Below, piece by piece: positions 44,601 through 53,287 of a stretch of DNA of 64,000 nucleotides. Each line of letters starts with the position of its first letter. Position 1 is the first letter of the stretch. Source of the DNA: JAVBLW01 sp031553215 (GTDB lineage: Bacteria; Bacillota_I; Bacilli_A; Acholeplasmatales; Anaeroplasmataceae); the NCBI GenBank assembly GCA_031553215.1, contig JAVBLW010000017.1, forward strand, positions 27,639 to 91,638, given 5' to 3'. The notes under the pieces are model-generated. The model saw only the letters and a list, made by a program, of their open reading frames with translations. It searched no databases and was not told the origin of the DNA. A program made the position numbers and the translations under genes.

Positions 44601-45605
44601 GGAGATTATGGTTTTATTAAGTACAATTATGGAACCTTAACTAATATAAAATTCTCAGGTGCTAAGATATATACTACAGTATCTGAAGTAACGGTAGTTA
44701 TGTACATTGGTATTGTAAGTGGATATAATAGTGGAACAGTAACAAATTGCGATGTATCAAATTCTTCAATTGATGTGCGATTCTATAGAAGTAGAGTAGG
44801 GGGAATTTGTGGATATAATTATGGAACAATTTATGATTCAGATTTTAGTAATTCAACTATGAAGGTATCTGGAAATGCTGGAGGAATAGTTGGGTATAAT
44901 ACAGGAACTGTTGATTGGTCATATGCTACATGGGTAGATATTACATATTATTACAATACTGGTACTGGATATATTGGAGGAATATGTGGTTATAATTCTG
45001 GAACTGCTCAATCTTCGTGTGCTTCATATATAACAATTTTATATGGTTACAGTAGTAGTACTGGATATATTGGAGGAAGTGTTGGCTATAATACAGGAAG
45101 CGTGGATAGTTGTGATGTGTCGAGTTCTACGCTTGATGTTCAATTCTACGGAAGTAGAGTAGGGGGAATAGTTGGATATAATACAGGAACTGTTTATAAC
45201 TCTGATTTTAGTAATTCGAACATGAAAGTATCTGGAAATGCCGGAGGAATAGTTGGATATAATACAGGAACTGTTGACTATTCATATGCTAGAAATGTAG
45301 AAATTACATATTATTGGAATGATGATAATGGGCATATTGGAGGAATTATAGGTCATAATACAGGAACTGTTACTAGATGTAATGCATCAGTATCGATGAA
45401 ATGGACTAGTCCTAGTAATAATAGCAGTATTTTGCCATGTTTAGGATACATTATTGGATATAATAGTGGAACATATTCTAGTTGCAGTACGGGTGGATCT
45501 AGTTATGATTATAGTTATAAGTACTGGCATTTCTTCATCGGGTGGTTTGACCAAAGTGGTAGATGCTTTAGTTCAGATAATAGTAAGGTTGGATATAATG
45601 CCTAG
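41610..45605 (+). CDS. Large secreted lipase-like protein with GLUG repeats
   Basis: 1331 residues. A signal peptide (residues 1-31, cut after NVSA) is followed by an alpha/beta-hydrolase domain with the nucleophile elbow LVGHSRGGVTN (Ser201) and an early oxyanion stretch VLTHGLGSKACYW. Residues about 450-925 are beta-rich, Ser/Thr/Asn-rich and without a family I recognise. From about 926 come GLUG-type repeats (GGIVGYNTGTV and variants, about nine copies). There is no LPxTG or other anchor at the end. The start is GTG at 41610 after GAGGGG. It probably acts on host or food lipids or esters outside the cell (inference). Confidence 0.78.
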   Translation: MKKFKYVILKMFVLVIGLAISLCLVANVSAATVTNGNLTLHEQTKVYSSNNSDYFNGCEDYANYVNQAPEITVLTHGLGSKACYWSNDISVNNGDELAYNSKSLIDKIYQKLNGNVLIYFAHCDSPTSFQLTQLSRTMTEIKQTERLDDVSKHIILIYESSIANASNNDVYNEFEYVLDTISMQYKSLTGVLPVLNLVGHSRGGVTNIMYATEHPYNVSSMYSLGTPFNGSALGGIDAVLKMLGYYDESAGALIPGVQSLLDYNEAVNIRNAWNKAYKADVNMNVVAYGSMTSIDYIEAMLYDAANGNSEYADLIKPYMNILKTVLNVVRKNANTTGTVLDFVRGIARVSNAFGINLYDKVLSFVSSDLEGSVTYEEGQKILSLYNVINGQAVIMDDLFIDLNSQLGYGFKDGVEFNGFKRYVKIFNVEDLTANRSIPNMPAVVHNLETMNETYTNEISNSLVYGIHSSNVITLGEDSTTAITLVGERAFKFSSSYTGTRKFTASGTSIKIYMYNSTNGLDLLTEAQNTITFEFQSNQKYMIVVGRQTKGSVNVSFNLLDVLSLGDNILQLSPGSQRVFKTTIGDSGYYLVSSSTSLVKVTGATNYATGQYYAYFQAGTTSYIYLTNTASYNVTANLSISEPESIEIEDEQFTVGSTQKVMEFTNPYNQSIQYKLKIDWTSSTSKSAAIYNQSNSSIASVILSSKTNTYSFTLGANQRCYIIFSDNASTIKANLSVNTVQLRWKINGTYSDTSTTLARNNIYTLDLVLYSNGKELDHYSSWACTQNSSYFSLSYGRLGISYNALIGYDIVIVPTVAAEYLLTITIGFDNQFSYAISNGDTINLHWNIALYSADSLQGIKISIVSGGKTFNITLIATNGVLNLRDYISETTGTSTIYVTSVIISGKTFYNGENCLDVGSLSVNNLYGGGSGTSSSPYTISCYRHLNNIRKNTYSYYKLTSNIDLSGKGDWDSIPSFNGNINGNYYTIQNMSVNVAVSGGDYGFIKYNYGTLTNIKFSGAKIYTTVSEVTVVMYIGIVSGYNSGTVTNCDVSNSSIDVRFYRSRVGGICGYNYGTIYDSDFSNSTMKVSGNAGGIVGYNTGTVDWSYATWVDITYYYNTGTGYIGGICGYNSGTAQSSCASYITILYGYSSSTGYIGGSVGYNTGSVDSCDVSSSTLDVQFYGSRVGGIVGYNTGTVYNSDFSNSNMKVSGNAGGIVGYNTGTVDYSYARNVEITYYWNDDNGHIGGIIGHNTGTVTRCNASVSMKWTSPSNNSSILPCLGYIIGYNSGTYSSCSTGGSSYDYSYKYWHFFIGWFDQSGRCFSSDNSKVGYNA
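44746..45293 (+). repeat. Internal duplication of a GLUG repeat block
   Basis: The segment 44746-44930 recurs at 45109-45293, shifted by 363 bases (121 codons), with long identical runs such as GTAGAGTAGG(GG)GGAAT and GTATCTGGAAATGC. Several shorter copies of GGAGGAATAGTTGG lie within. Confidence 0.75.
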
Positions 45606-45648
45606 TTATCTACTAATTTAAAGTATAAAAACCAATAAAATATTTACT

Positions 45649-45690
45649 AAAATAGTGATTTTTATAATCACTATTTTTCTTTTTTTTTTT
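45649..45690 (+). terminator. Intrinsic terminator after the large secreted protein
   Basis: AAAATAGTGATT / AATCACTATTTT with a TTTAT loop and a long T-run. Confidence 0.82.
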
Positions 45691-45808
45691 GGTGATAGAC
45701 TAATTTTAATCAATAATAATTTTATTAAATACAATATTAAAATAGAAAAGATATTTTGTTTATATTAGTTGTTATTTGTGGTAAAATATTGTGAAGAGGA
45801 CTGATTGT

Positions 45809-47782
45809 ATGAATGATTTATTAAGAATGAAAGAATTGAATCAAATATTAGAAAAAGCTAATTATGATTACTATGTTTGTGATAATCCAACTATGGAAGA
45901 CTATGAATATGATAAATTACTTCATGAGTTAGTTGAATTGGAAAAAAAATATCCTGAACATAAAAAAGAATTTGGGGTTACAAGTCGTGTTGGTGGAGAA
46001 GTTTTATCTAAATTTGAGAAGGTTACTCATAAGGAAGCTATGATGAGCTTAGGTAATGCTTTTAACGAAGGTGACTTGAGAGATTTTGATAGCAAGGTTA
46101 AGGATGTTTATAAAGATGCGACTTATTTATGTGAATTAAAAATAGATGGATTAAGTGTTTCTTTGAGATATGAAAATGGGAAGTTGCTTATTGGGGCTAC
46201 TAGAGGAAATGGAGTAGTTGGAGAAAATATTACTCATAATGTAAAAACTATTAAGAGTATTCCATTGTGCATTAATAATACTAATAGTATAGAAGTTCGT
46301 GGCGAAGTATTTATGCCGAAGAAGAGTTTTGTGGAATTAAATAAAGAACGAGAAGAAAATGAAGAAGAATTGTTTGCGAATTGTAGAAATGCTGCGGCTG
46401 GATCTTTAAGACAATTAGATAGTAGTATTGCGGCTAAGAGAAATCTAGATGTATTTTTATATTATTTGTTAGAAAATAAAAATATTAAGACACAAGAAGA
46501 ATCTTTAGAATTAATAAAATCATATGGATTTAAGATAAATCCTTTATATAAAAAATGTAATGATATTGAAGAAGTTATAAAATACATTAATGATATGGGT
46601 GAAATGAGAAATAACTTAGATTATGATATTGATGGAATTGTAATCAAAGTTAATGAAATTGATTATCATGATGAAATTGGATATACTTCTAAATTTCCAA
46701 AGTGGGCAATTGCATATAAGTTTCCACCTGAAGAAGTTTGTACTAAATTAAGGAGTATAAGTTTTCAAGTTGGTAGAACAGGTACTATTACGCCCGTAGC
46801 TAATTTTGATAGTGTTTTTGTACAAGGTAGTATGATTTCAAGAGCTACCTTACATAATGAAGATTATGTAGTGGATAGGGATATTCATATTAATGATATG
46901 GTTATTATTAGAAAAGCTGGGGATGTTATTCCAGAAGTTGTTAGGCCGGTTATTGAGTCTAGAGGTAATGATATCATTCCTTTTAAAATGATTGAAAAAT
47001 GTCCATGTTGTGAAAGTACCTTGATTAGAAAAGAAGATGAAGCAGATTATTATTGTATTAATCCAAAATGTGATGATAAGATAATAAATGGATTAATACA
47101 TTTTGCTAGTAAGAGTGCTTACAACATTGATAGTTTAGGTGATAAATTAGTAAGTATGCTTTTTAAAGAAGGATTAATTAGTAAGATAAGTGATATCTTT
47201 AGATTGAAAGATCATAGAGAAGAATTAATTAATAAAGAACGTCTTGGTCAAAAGAGTGTAGATAAGTTATTATTAGCTATTGAAAATAGTAAAAATAATG
47301 AATTAGATAGACTATTATTTGGATTAGGAATTAGGCATGTTGGTAGTAAGATAAGTAAAATAATTTGTAAAAGATTTAGAAGTATAGATAATATCATTAA
47401 TGCTAGTTACGAAGAATTAGTTAACATTGATGATGTTGGTGAGAAAATTGCTAAAGAAATTTATGAATATTTTAGAGTGAATGAAAATTTAGAATTAGTT
47501 AGCGAACTAAAAGAATTTGCATTGAAGATGCAATCTGAAGTTATTGAAATAAGAGAATCATTCTTTACTAATAAGAAGGTTGTATTAACTGGAAGTATTA
47601 GTATGGAAAGAAATGAAGCAAAAAGAATTATTGAATCACTAGGTGGTATAACTGTTGATAGTGTTAGTAAGAAGACTGATATAGTTGTAGCTGGAGAAAA
47701 CGCTGGAAGTAAGCTTACTAAGGCAAAAGAGTTAGGGATATATGTAATGGATGAAATGGAATTTTTAGAAAAAATTAAGTAG
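45809..47782 (+). CDS. ligA: NAD-dependent DNA ligase
   Basis: 657 residues. The adenylation lysine is in CELKIDGLSVSLRY, followed by TRGNGVVGENITHN, the OB-fold region, a four-Cys zinc finger (CPCC, CINPKC), helix-hairpin-helix repeats and a C-terminal BRCT domain (from FFTNKKVVLTGSI). It seals nicks in replication and repair. The frame is open to 45791, but the ATG at 45809 has AAGAGGA 8 bases upstream. uvrA starts within a few bases of its end. Confidence 0.96.
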   Translation: MNDLLRMKELNQILEKANYDYYVCDNPTMEDYEYDKLLHELVELEKKYPEHKKEFGVTSRVGGEVLSKFEKVTHKEAMMSLGNAFNEGDLRDFDSKVKDVYKDATYLCELKIDGLSVSLRYENGKLLIGATRGNGVVGENITHNVKTIKSIPLCINNTNSIEVRGEVFMPKKSFVELNKEREENEEELFANCRNAAAGSLRQLDSSIAAKRNLDVFLYYLLENKNIKTQEESLELIKSYGFKINPLYKKCNDIEEVIKYINDMGEMRNNLDYDIDGIVIKVNEIDYHDEIGYTSKFPKWAIAYKFPPEEVCTKLRSISFQVGRTGTITPVANFDSVFVQGSMISRATLHNEDYVVDRDIHINDMVIIRKAGDVIPEVVRPVIESRGNDIIPFKMIEKCPCCESTLIRKEDEADYYCINPKCDDKIINGLIHFASKSAYNIDSLGDKLVSMLFKEGLISKISDIFRLKDHREELINKERLGQKSVDKLLLAIENSKNNELDRLLFGLGIRHVGSKISKIICKRFRSIDNIINASYEELVNIDDVGEKIAKEIYEYFRVNENLELVSELKEFALKMQSEVIEIRESFFTNKKVVLTGSISMERNEAKRIIESLGGITVDSVSKKTDIVVAGENAGSKLTKAKELGIYVMDEMEFLEKIK

Positions 47783-47793
47783 TGGTGAAATAT

Positions 47794-50610
47794 ATGGATA
47801 AGATAGTAGTAAAAGGTGCTAGAGAAAATAATTTAAAAAATATTAATATTGAGCTTCCTAAAAACAAATTAATAGTAATGACTGGTTTATCTGGGAGTGG
47901 GAAATCATCTTTAGCATTTGATACGATTTATCAAGAAGGCCAAAGACGATTTGTAGAGAGTTTAAGTGCTTATGCAAGACAATTCCTTGGAAATGCCGAA
48001 AAGCCTGATGTAGATAGTATTGATGGACTAAGTCCTGCGATTGCGATAGATCAAAAATCAACAAGTAAGAATCCTAGATCAACAGTTGGTACTGTTACAG
48101 AAATCTATGATTATTTAAGACTTTTATATGCTAGAATTGGTACGCCAATGTGTCCTACACATAAGACACCTATTTCTTCATGGAGTCAAGAACAAATGAC
48201 TAATAGAATCCTTGAAATAAAAGAAGGTACAAAATTTATGATTTTATCACCAGTCATTGAAAGAAGTAAGGGTGAACATAAAGGAGTATTTGAAAAGTAT
48301 TTAAAAGAAGGATTTATAAGAGCTAGAGTAGATGGAGAAATTGTCGAATTAGATAGTGAAATTAATTTAGATCGCAATAAGAAACATGATATTGAAATAG
48401 TTGTAGATAGACTTGTTATGAAAGAAGGATTACGTTCTAGAATTAGTGAAGCTGTTAATTTAGCTTGTAAATTTAGTGATGGATATGTAAAAGTGCTTTA
48501 TGATGAAGATGAATTGTTTTTTTCTGAGAATCATGCATGTAAGTATTGTGGATATAGTATTCCTAAATTAGAACCAAGATTATTTTCTTTTAACTCACCA
48601 TTAGGAGCATGTCCTGAGTGTAATGGATTAGGTGTTAAGCTAGAGGTAAGTGAAGGACTAGTTATTGATGAAGATAAAAGTATAAATGATGGTGCTATAA
48701 TACCATATAAGAATCAAGAAAAAGAAAATCTAACTAATCTTCAATTAGAACAGGTTTGTAGCTTTTATAAGATTGATATGAATAAACCATTTAAAGATTT
48801 AAAACGCAGTGAACGTGATGTTGTGTTAATTGGTAGTAAGGACATGATTGATTTTAAAATGAAATCAACATCTGGGAGAAATCATGATAAAAAGGACTAT
48901 TTTGAAGGAGTCATTACTAATTTTCAAAGACGATATTATGAAACCAATAGCGAATGGATTCGTGAGTGGATTGAAGGATATATGATTGAAAAAGAATGTT
49001 CATCATGTCACGGAGCTAGATTAAATGATATGATTTTGAATATTCTTATTGATGGTAAAAATATAAATGATTTATGTACAATGAGCATTGAAGATTTATA
49101 TGATTTCTTTGATAAACTAACATTAAGTAAAGAAAAAGCTGAAATTGCTAAGTTAGTTGTTAGAGAAGTAAAAGATAGATTAAAATTTTTAATAAATGTT
49201 GGACTAGAATATCTAACATTAGCAAGAAGTGCCGAAACATTATCAGGTGGAGAAGCACAAAGAATTAGACTTGCGACTCAAATAGGTTCTAAATTAACAG
49301 GTGTATTATATGTACTTGATGAACCATCAATTGGATTACATCAAAGAGATAATGCTAGATTAATTGCATCTTTAAAAGAAATGCGTGATTTAGGAAATAC
49401 TCTAATTGTTGTAGAGCATGATGATGAAACGATGCTTGCTTCAGATTATTTAGTTGATATTGGACCAAGAGCTGGAGTTCATGGTGGAGAAGTAATTGCA
49501 GAAGGTACTCCCGAAGAAGTTATGCAAAACCCTAATAGTATTACTGGATTATATTTGTCAGGAAAAATGAAAATTGAAGTACCTACATTAAGAAGAACTG
49601 GAAGTGGTAAGTTCTTGAAGATTAAAGGTGCTAGACAAAATAATTTAAAGAACGTAAGTGTGGATATTCCATTAGGAACTATTACATGTGTTACGGGAGT
49701 TTCTGGTAGTGGAAAATCTTCTTTAGTAAATGAAGTTCTATATAAGAATATGTATGTTAAATTGTATAAAAGCAAAAAAATCAGTCCAGGTGAAGTCGAT
49801 AAAATAGATGGAATGGAACATATTGATAGAATAATACAAATTTCACAATCACCTATTGGAAGAACTCCAAGAAGTAATCCAGCAACATATACAGGAGTAT
49901 TTGATGATATAAGAGATTTATTTAGTCAAACTACAGATGCTAAGGCAAAGGGGTATGACAAAGGTAAATTTAGTTTTAATGTTAAAGGTGGACGTTGTGA
50001 AGCATGCTGGGGTGATGGAGTAAAAAGAATTAGTATGAACTTCCTACCAGATGTATATGTACCGTGTGAGGTATGTGGTGGATCTCGTTATCAACAAGAA
50101 ACATTAGATATTAAATTTAAGGGGAAAAGTATTGCCGATGTACTTGATATGACAATTGAGGTTGCATATGAATTCTTTGATAGCATTCCTAAGATTAAAT
50201 CTAAATTACAAACAATGATGGATGTAGGTCTAGGTTATATAAAACTTGGTCAATCTTCAACTACCTTATCAGGTGGAGAAGCACAACGTGTTAAGTTAGC
50301 ATATGAACTTCATTCTAAGATAACTGAGAAAACATTATACATTTTAGATGAGCCAACAACTGGATTACATATTGATGATATAAAGAGATTAATGAATGTT
50401 ATTAATACTATTTGTGATAATAAAGCTAGTGTAGTTATTATTGAACATAATTTAGATGTAATTAAGTTAGCTGATTATGTTATTGATTTAGGTCCTGAAG
50501 GTGGAAATAAGGGTGGAAATCTATTGTTTGCTGGAACTCCTGAGGAATTAATTAAGTGTAAAGGATCATATACTGGACAATATTTAAAACCCTATTTAAA
50601 TAAAAAATAG
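47794..50610 (+). CDS. uvrA: Excinuclease ABC subunit A
   Basis: 938 residues. Two ABC modules with Walker A GLSGSGKSSLAFDT and GVSGSGKSSLVNEV, signatures LSGGEAQRIRLA and LSGGEAQRVKLA, and zinc fingers (CKYCGYS, CPECNGLG; CEACWGDG, CEVCGGSRY) are all present. UvrA finds DNA damage and loads UvrB. The likely start is ATG at 47794 after GTGGTGA; GTG at 47782 overlaps the ligA stop. The usual partner uvrB is not next to it. Confidence 0.97.
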   Translation: MDKIVVKGARENNLKNINIELPKNKLIVMTGLSGSGKSSLAFDTIYQEGQRRFVESLSAYARQFLGNAEKPDVDSIDGLSPAIAIDQKSTSKNPRSTVGTVTEIYDYLRLLYARIGTPMCPTHKTPISSWSQEQMTNRILEIKEGTKFMILSPVIERSKGEHKGVFEKYLKEGFIRARVDGEIVELDSEINLDRNKKHDIEIVVDRLVMKEGLRSRISEAVNLACKFSDGYVKVLYDEDELFFSENHACKYCGYSIPKLEPRLFSFNSPLGACPECNGLGVKLEVSEGLVIDEDKSINDGAIIPYKNQEKENLTNLQLEQVCSFYKIDMNKPFKDLKRSERDVVLIGSKDMIDFKMKSTSGRNHDKKDYFEGVITNFQRRYYETNSEWIREWIEGYMIEKECSSCHGARLNDMILNILIDGKNINDLCTMSIEDLYDFFDKLTLSKEKAEIAKLVVREVKDRLKFLINVGLEYLTLARSAETLSGGEAQRIRLATQIGSKLTGVLYVLDEPSIGLHQRDNARLIASLKEMRDLGNTLIVVEHDDETMLASDYLVDIGPRAGVHGGEVIAEGTPEEVMQNPNSITGLYLSGKMKIEVPTLRRTGSGKFLKIKGARQNNLKNVSVDIPLGTITCVTGVSGSGKSSLVNEVLYKNMYVKLYKSKKISPGEVDKIDGMEHIDRIIQISQSPIGRTPRSNPATYTGVFDDIRDLFSQTTDAKAKGYDKGKFSFNVKGGRCEACWGDGVKRISMNFLPDVYVPCEVCGGSRYQQETLDIKFKGKSIADVLDMTIEVAYEFFDSIPKIKSKLQTMMDVGLGYIKLGQSSTTLSGGEAQRVKLAYELHSKITEKTLYILDEPTTGLHIDDIKRLMNVINTICDNKASVVIIEHNLDVIKLADYVIDLGPEGGNKGGNLLFAGTPEELIKCKGSYTGQYLKPYLNKK

Positions 50611-50646
50611 ATAGAAAAAAAAGCTTTCTAAAAGTAAAAGGCATAA

Positions 50647-50674
50647 TTGACATATTATGACAATATGCTATAAT
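50647..50674 (+). promoter_or_regulatory. Strong SigA-type promoter of the LemA unit
   Basis: TTGACA, 16 bases, TATAAT, with TGC before the -10 (extended), 28 bases before the start codon. It is the best consensus match I noticed in the window. Confidence 0.8.
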
Positions 50675-50701
50675 TACACTAGAGATGTGAGGAGGGTAAG
50701 T

Positions 50702-52450
50702 ATGACAGAAATGGATCAATTTTTTGAACCACTAGATTCTTTTAAAAATGATTATCAACCCGCTCACCAAGATAATGTTTCAGAATATTTTGAGGAACTT
50801 GTTAGAAAATCTGGAATTGATGAAGAAGCGAATAGAAAAACTAATGAACAACTAAAGGAAAAAGATAAAGAAATCTTTTTAAAGTCTAAACTGAATAAAA
50901 AGTTAAGACGATTAAGAGTACTAGTTATCGTTATTATAATAATTGCTATTATGACATTTATAGTATCTGTACAGTCCCTATTTACAAAGGACTATATGGA
51001 AGGATATACATTTAGTTCAACATTAATACAGGCAATTGTTTCGGCCCCTATAGCGGTACTTCTATATTTATACTTAAAGAAAAAAACAAATAATACCATA
51101 AAAAGTGTTGGTGAAGATTTAAAAGAATTAAACACGAAAAGACAAAGATTATATGATGAAGCATGGAGACAAATGCAACCATTAAATGATTTATATACAT
51201 GGGGAATTGAAAATAAACTCATGGAAAAAACAATTAATTGGATTAGTTTTGATGATTATTTTGATTCAAAAAGGATGGAGTTTTTTCAAAAGAGATTTAA
51301 TCTGAGTGATGATTTAGGAAAGAACACTTCTATTTTGTATGTTAAATCCGGAGAGGTAATGAAGAATCCCTTCTTAATTACAAAAGCAATGAATTTTGAA
51401 ATGATAAGTAAAGCTTATCATGGAAGTAGGGTAGTAAGTTGGCAAGAAACTGTAAAGGTAAACGGCAAATCAACTGTTCAAACTAGGACACAAACATTAC
51501 ATGCTACACTTAATAGACCTGCTCCTAATTATTGGAAAACAACGGGTATAATTTATGGAAATGAGGCTACTCCTAAGTTAACATTTAGTAGGACTCCTCA
51601 AGTTGATATAAAAGCAAGTGAAAAGCAACTTGAAAAACAAGTGGCTAAAGCTACTAAAACAATGGATAAAAAAGAAAAAAAATCCATGAAAAATGATACC
51701 AACTTTACGGCAATGGGAAATACTGAATTTGAAGCGTTGTTTCATGCCTTAGATAGAAATAACGAAGTTGAGTATAGAATGTTATTTTCACCATTAGCTC
51801 AAAGACAAATATTAAAGATATTAACTGATAAAAAGATTGGCTTTGGGGATGATTGGACATACAAAAAGGATAAAACCCTAAATTATATTTTCCCCAATCA
51901 CATGAAAGATGCGAAATTGAGTTTTTCTCCGAGTGATTTTGGTGCATATGACATTGATGTAGCAAGAAAATATTTTAATGAAGCTAATAATACGTATTTC
52001 AAAAATTTATATTTCGGATTTGCGCCAGTGTTGGCATTACCATTGTTCCATGATACTATGCCAGAGGCATTTAAATTTGAAGGAACATATTTAGGAAATA
52101 TGTCATCATGGCAACATGAATATTTTTCAAATGAAATTGATGTAAATCAATTAAAACATGAATTATCAGTGACTGATAATATATTAAAAACTAAATTAAT
52201 AAAAACTACTCCCGAGCATGATGAAATTGCTGTAACGGCATACGGTTTTGAAGGTATAAAAAGAGTGGATTATGTTTCAGTACGTGCTAATAATGGTCAT
52301 TCTTATAGTGTACCAGTAGAATGGATTGAATATTTACCTGTTCAAAAAACTTCAAATGTTATAATTCAAAATGCAAATGTGGAAAATAGTGACGCTTCTG
52401 AAAAAACGATTGATTATAGAAATTTATTTAAAATACGCATAAGATATTAA
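50702..52450 (+). CDS. Large membrane protein paired with LemA, function unknown
   Basis: 582 residues. A charged cytoplasmic N-terminus of about 75 residues is followed by two membrane helices (LVIVIIIIAIMTFIVSV and QAIVSAPIAVLLYLYL), then a coiled-coil stretch and a long soluble part of about 440 residues. GFGDDWTYKKD and LALPLFHD are notable stretches. The layout (two helices, then a large domain, next to lemA) recalls DUF3137-type LemA partners, but I cannot confirm the family. GGAGGG lies before the ATG at 50702. Confidence 0.72.
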   Translation: MTEMDQFFEPLDSFKNDYQPAHQDNVSEYFEELVRKSGIDEEANRKTNEQLKEKDKEIFLKSKLNKKLRRLRVLVIVIIIIAIMTFIVSVQSLFTKDYMEGYTFSSTLIQAIVSAPIAVLLYLYLKKKTNNTIKSVGEDLKELNTKRQRLYDEAWRQMQPLNDLYTWGIENKLMEKTINWISFDDYFDSKRMEFFQKRFNLSDDLGKNTSILYVKSGEVMKNPFLITKAMNFEMISKAYHGSRVVSWQETVKVNGKSTVQTRTQTLHATLNRPAPNYWKTTGIIYGNEATPKLTFSRTPQVDIKASEKQLEKQVAKATKTMDKKEKKSMKNDTNFTAMGNTEFEALFHALDRNNEVEYRMLFSPLAQRQILKILTDKKIGFGDDWTYKKDKTLNYIFPNHMKDAKLSFSPSDFGAYDIDVARKYFNEANNTYFKNLYFGFAPVLALPLFHDTMPEAFKFEGTYLGNMSSWQHEYFSNEIDVNQLKHELSVTDNILKTKLIKTTPEHDEIAVTAYGFEGIKRVDYVSVRANNGHSYSVPVEWIEYLPVQKTSNVIIQNANVENSDASEKTIDYRNLFKIRIRY

Positions 52451-52508
52451 TTGATAGCTCCAAAGAGCCGTTGATAATAAAAAAAATATGAAAGAGAAGG
52501 TAATTAAA

Positions 52509-53174
52509 ATGGCTAACGAATTAGATGAAATTGATGGACCAGTAAATGAAGAAGGAAGAGACATTAATGTTATTAATAAACGTATTCCTGTTAAAGTTGG
52601 TGTAGGATCTACAATATTTGAAGTGATTCTATGGGTATTAGGTATTATACCAGGATTAGTTTTCTTGTTTAAGAAAATAAGTGCAAAAAAATATTTAGCA
52701 CAATTAGAACAAAAATTACAACACAATGCATCACAAGTTGATAATTTCTTAGAACAAAGAGTACAAATTTTACAAAATGCAGCAGCATTAGTTCAAAAAT
52801 CTGTTGATTTAGATAAAGATACTTTTACAAAAATTGCTCAATATAGAAGTGGAAAACCAACATCTGATGAAGATAGAAATGTTATTTCTGACAATATTGA
52901 ACATGTTTCTAGACAAATCAATGTTGCTTTTGAACAATATCCTGATTTAAAAGCACATGATGAAATTAAAGATGCTATGAAACAAAGTGCATATTTACAA
53001 AAAGAAATTACTGCAGCAAGAGAAATCTATAATGACAGTGTACTTAGATGGAATACAGCTATTCAAGAATGGCCAACTAAGATGATTGTTGCTGCGAAAC
53101 AAGGATATACAACTAGAATCCCTTATAGTGTTTCAAAAGAAACTAAAGAGGCGGCTAGACAAGTATTCTTCTAA
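52509..53174 (+). CDS. lemA: LemA family membrane protein
   Basis: 221 residues. One membrane helix (IFEVILWVLGIIPGLVFLF, about 34-52) is followed by helices with the LemA signatures: NFLEQRVQILQNAAALV, EQYPDLKA and EITAAREIYNDSVLRWN. The N-terminus lies in the cytoplasm or outside, depending on orientation. LemA proteins are membrane scaffolds without a settled function. The first ATG at 52488 lacks a site of its own, while GAAGG lies 8 bases before the ATG at 52509. It is 58 bases after the large partner gene. Confidence 0.88.
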   Translation: MANELDEIDGPVNEEGRDINVINKRIPVKVGVGSTIFEVILWVLGIIPGLVFLFKKISAKKYLAQLEQKLQHNASQVDNFLEQRVQILQNAAALVQKSVDLDKDTFTKIAQYRSGKPTSDEDRNVISDNIEHVSRQINVAFEQYPDLKAHDEIKDAMKQSAYLQKEITAAREIYNDSVLRWNTAIQEWPTKMIVAAKQGYTTRIPYSVSKETKEAARQVFF

Positions 53175-53182
53175 AAAGTAGA

Positions 53183-53212
53183 AAAGATGAACACACAGTT
53201 CATCTTTTTTTG
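53183..53212 (+). terminator. Intrinsic terminator after lemA
   Basis: AAAAGATGAAC / GTTCATCTTTT with a 5-base loop and a T8 tract. Confidence 0.82.
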
Positions 53213-53287
53213 CTAATATAATAACGTTGAAAATATAAGGAAATTGTATTATAATTAAAAGAGATTGTGTTGAATGGTGGTGGCAGT

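Noticed and set aside
50611..50640. Terminator after uvrA (TAGAAA / TTTCTA)
   Set aside because: The stem is short and AT-only, and no T-run follows.
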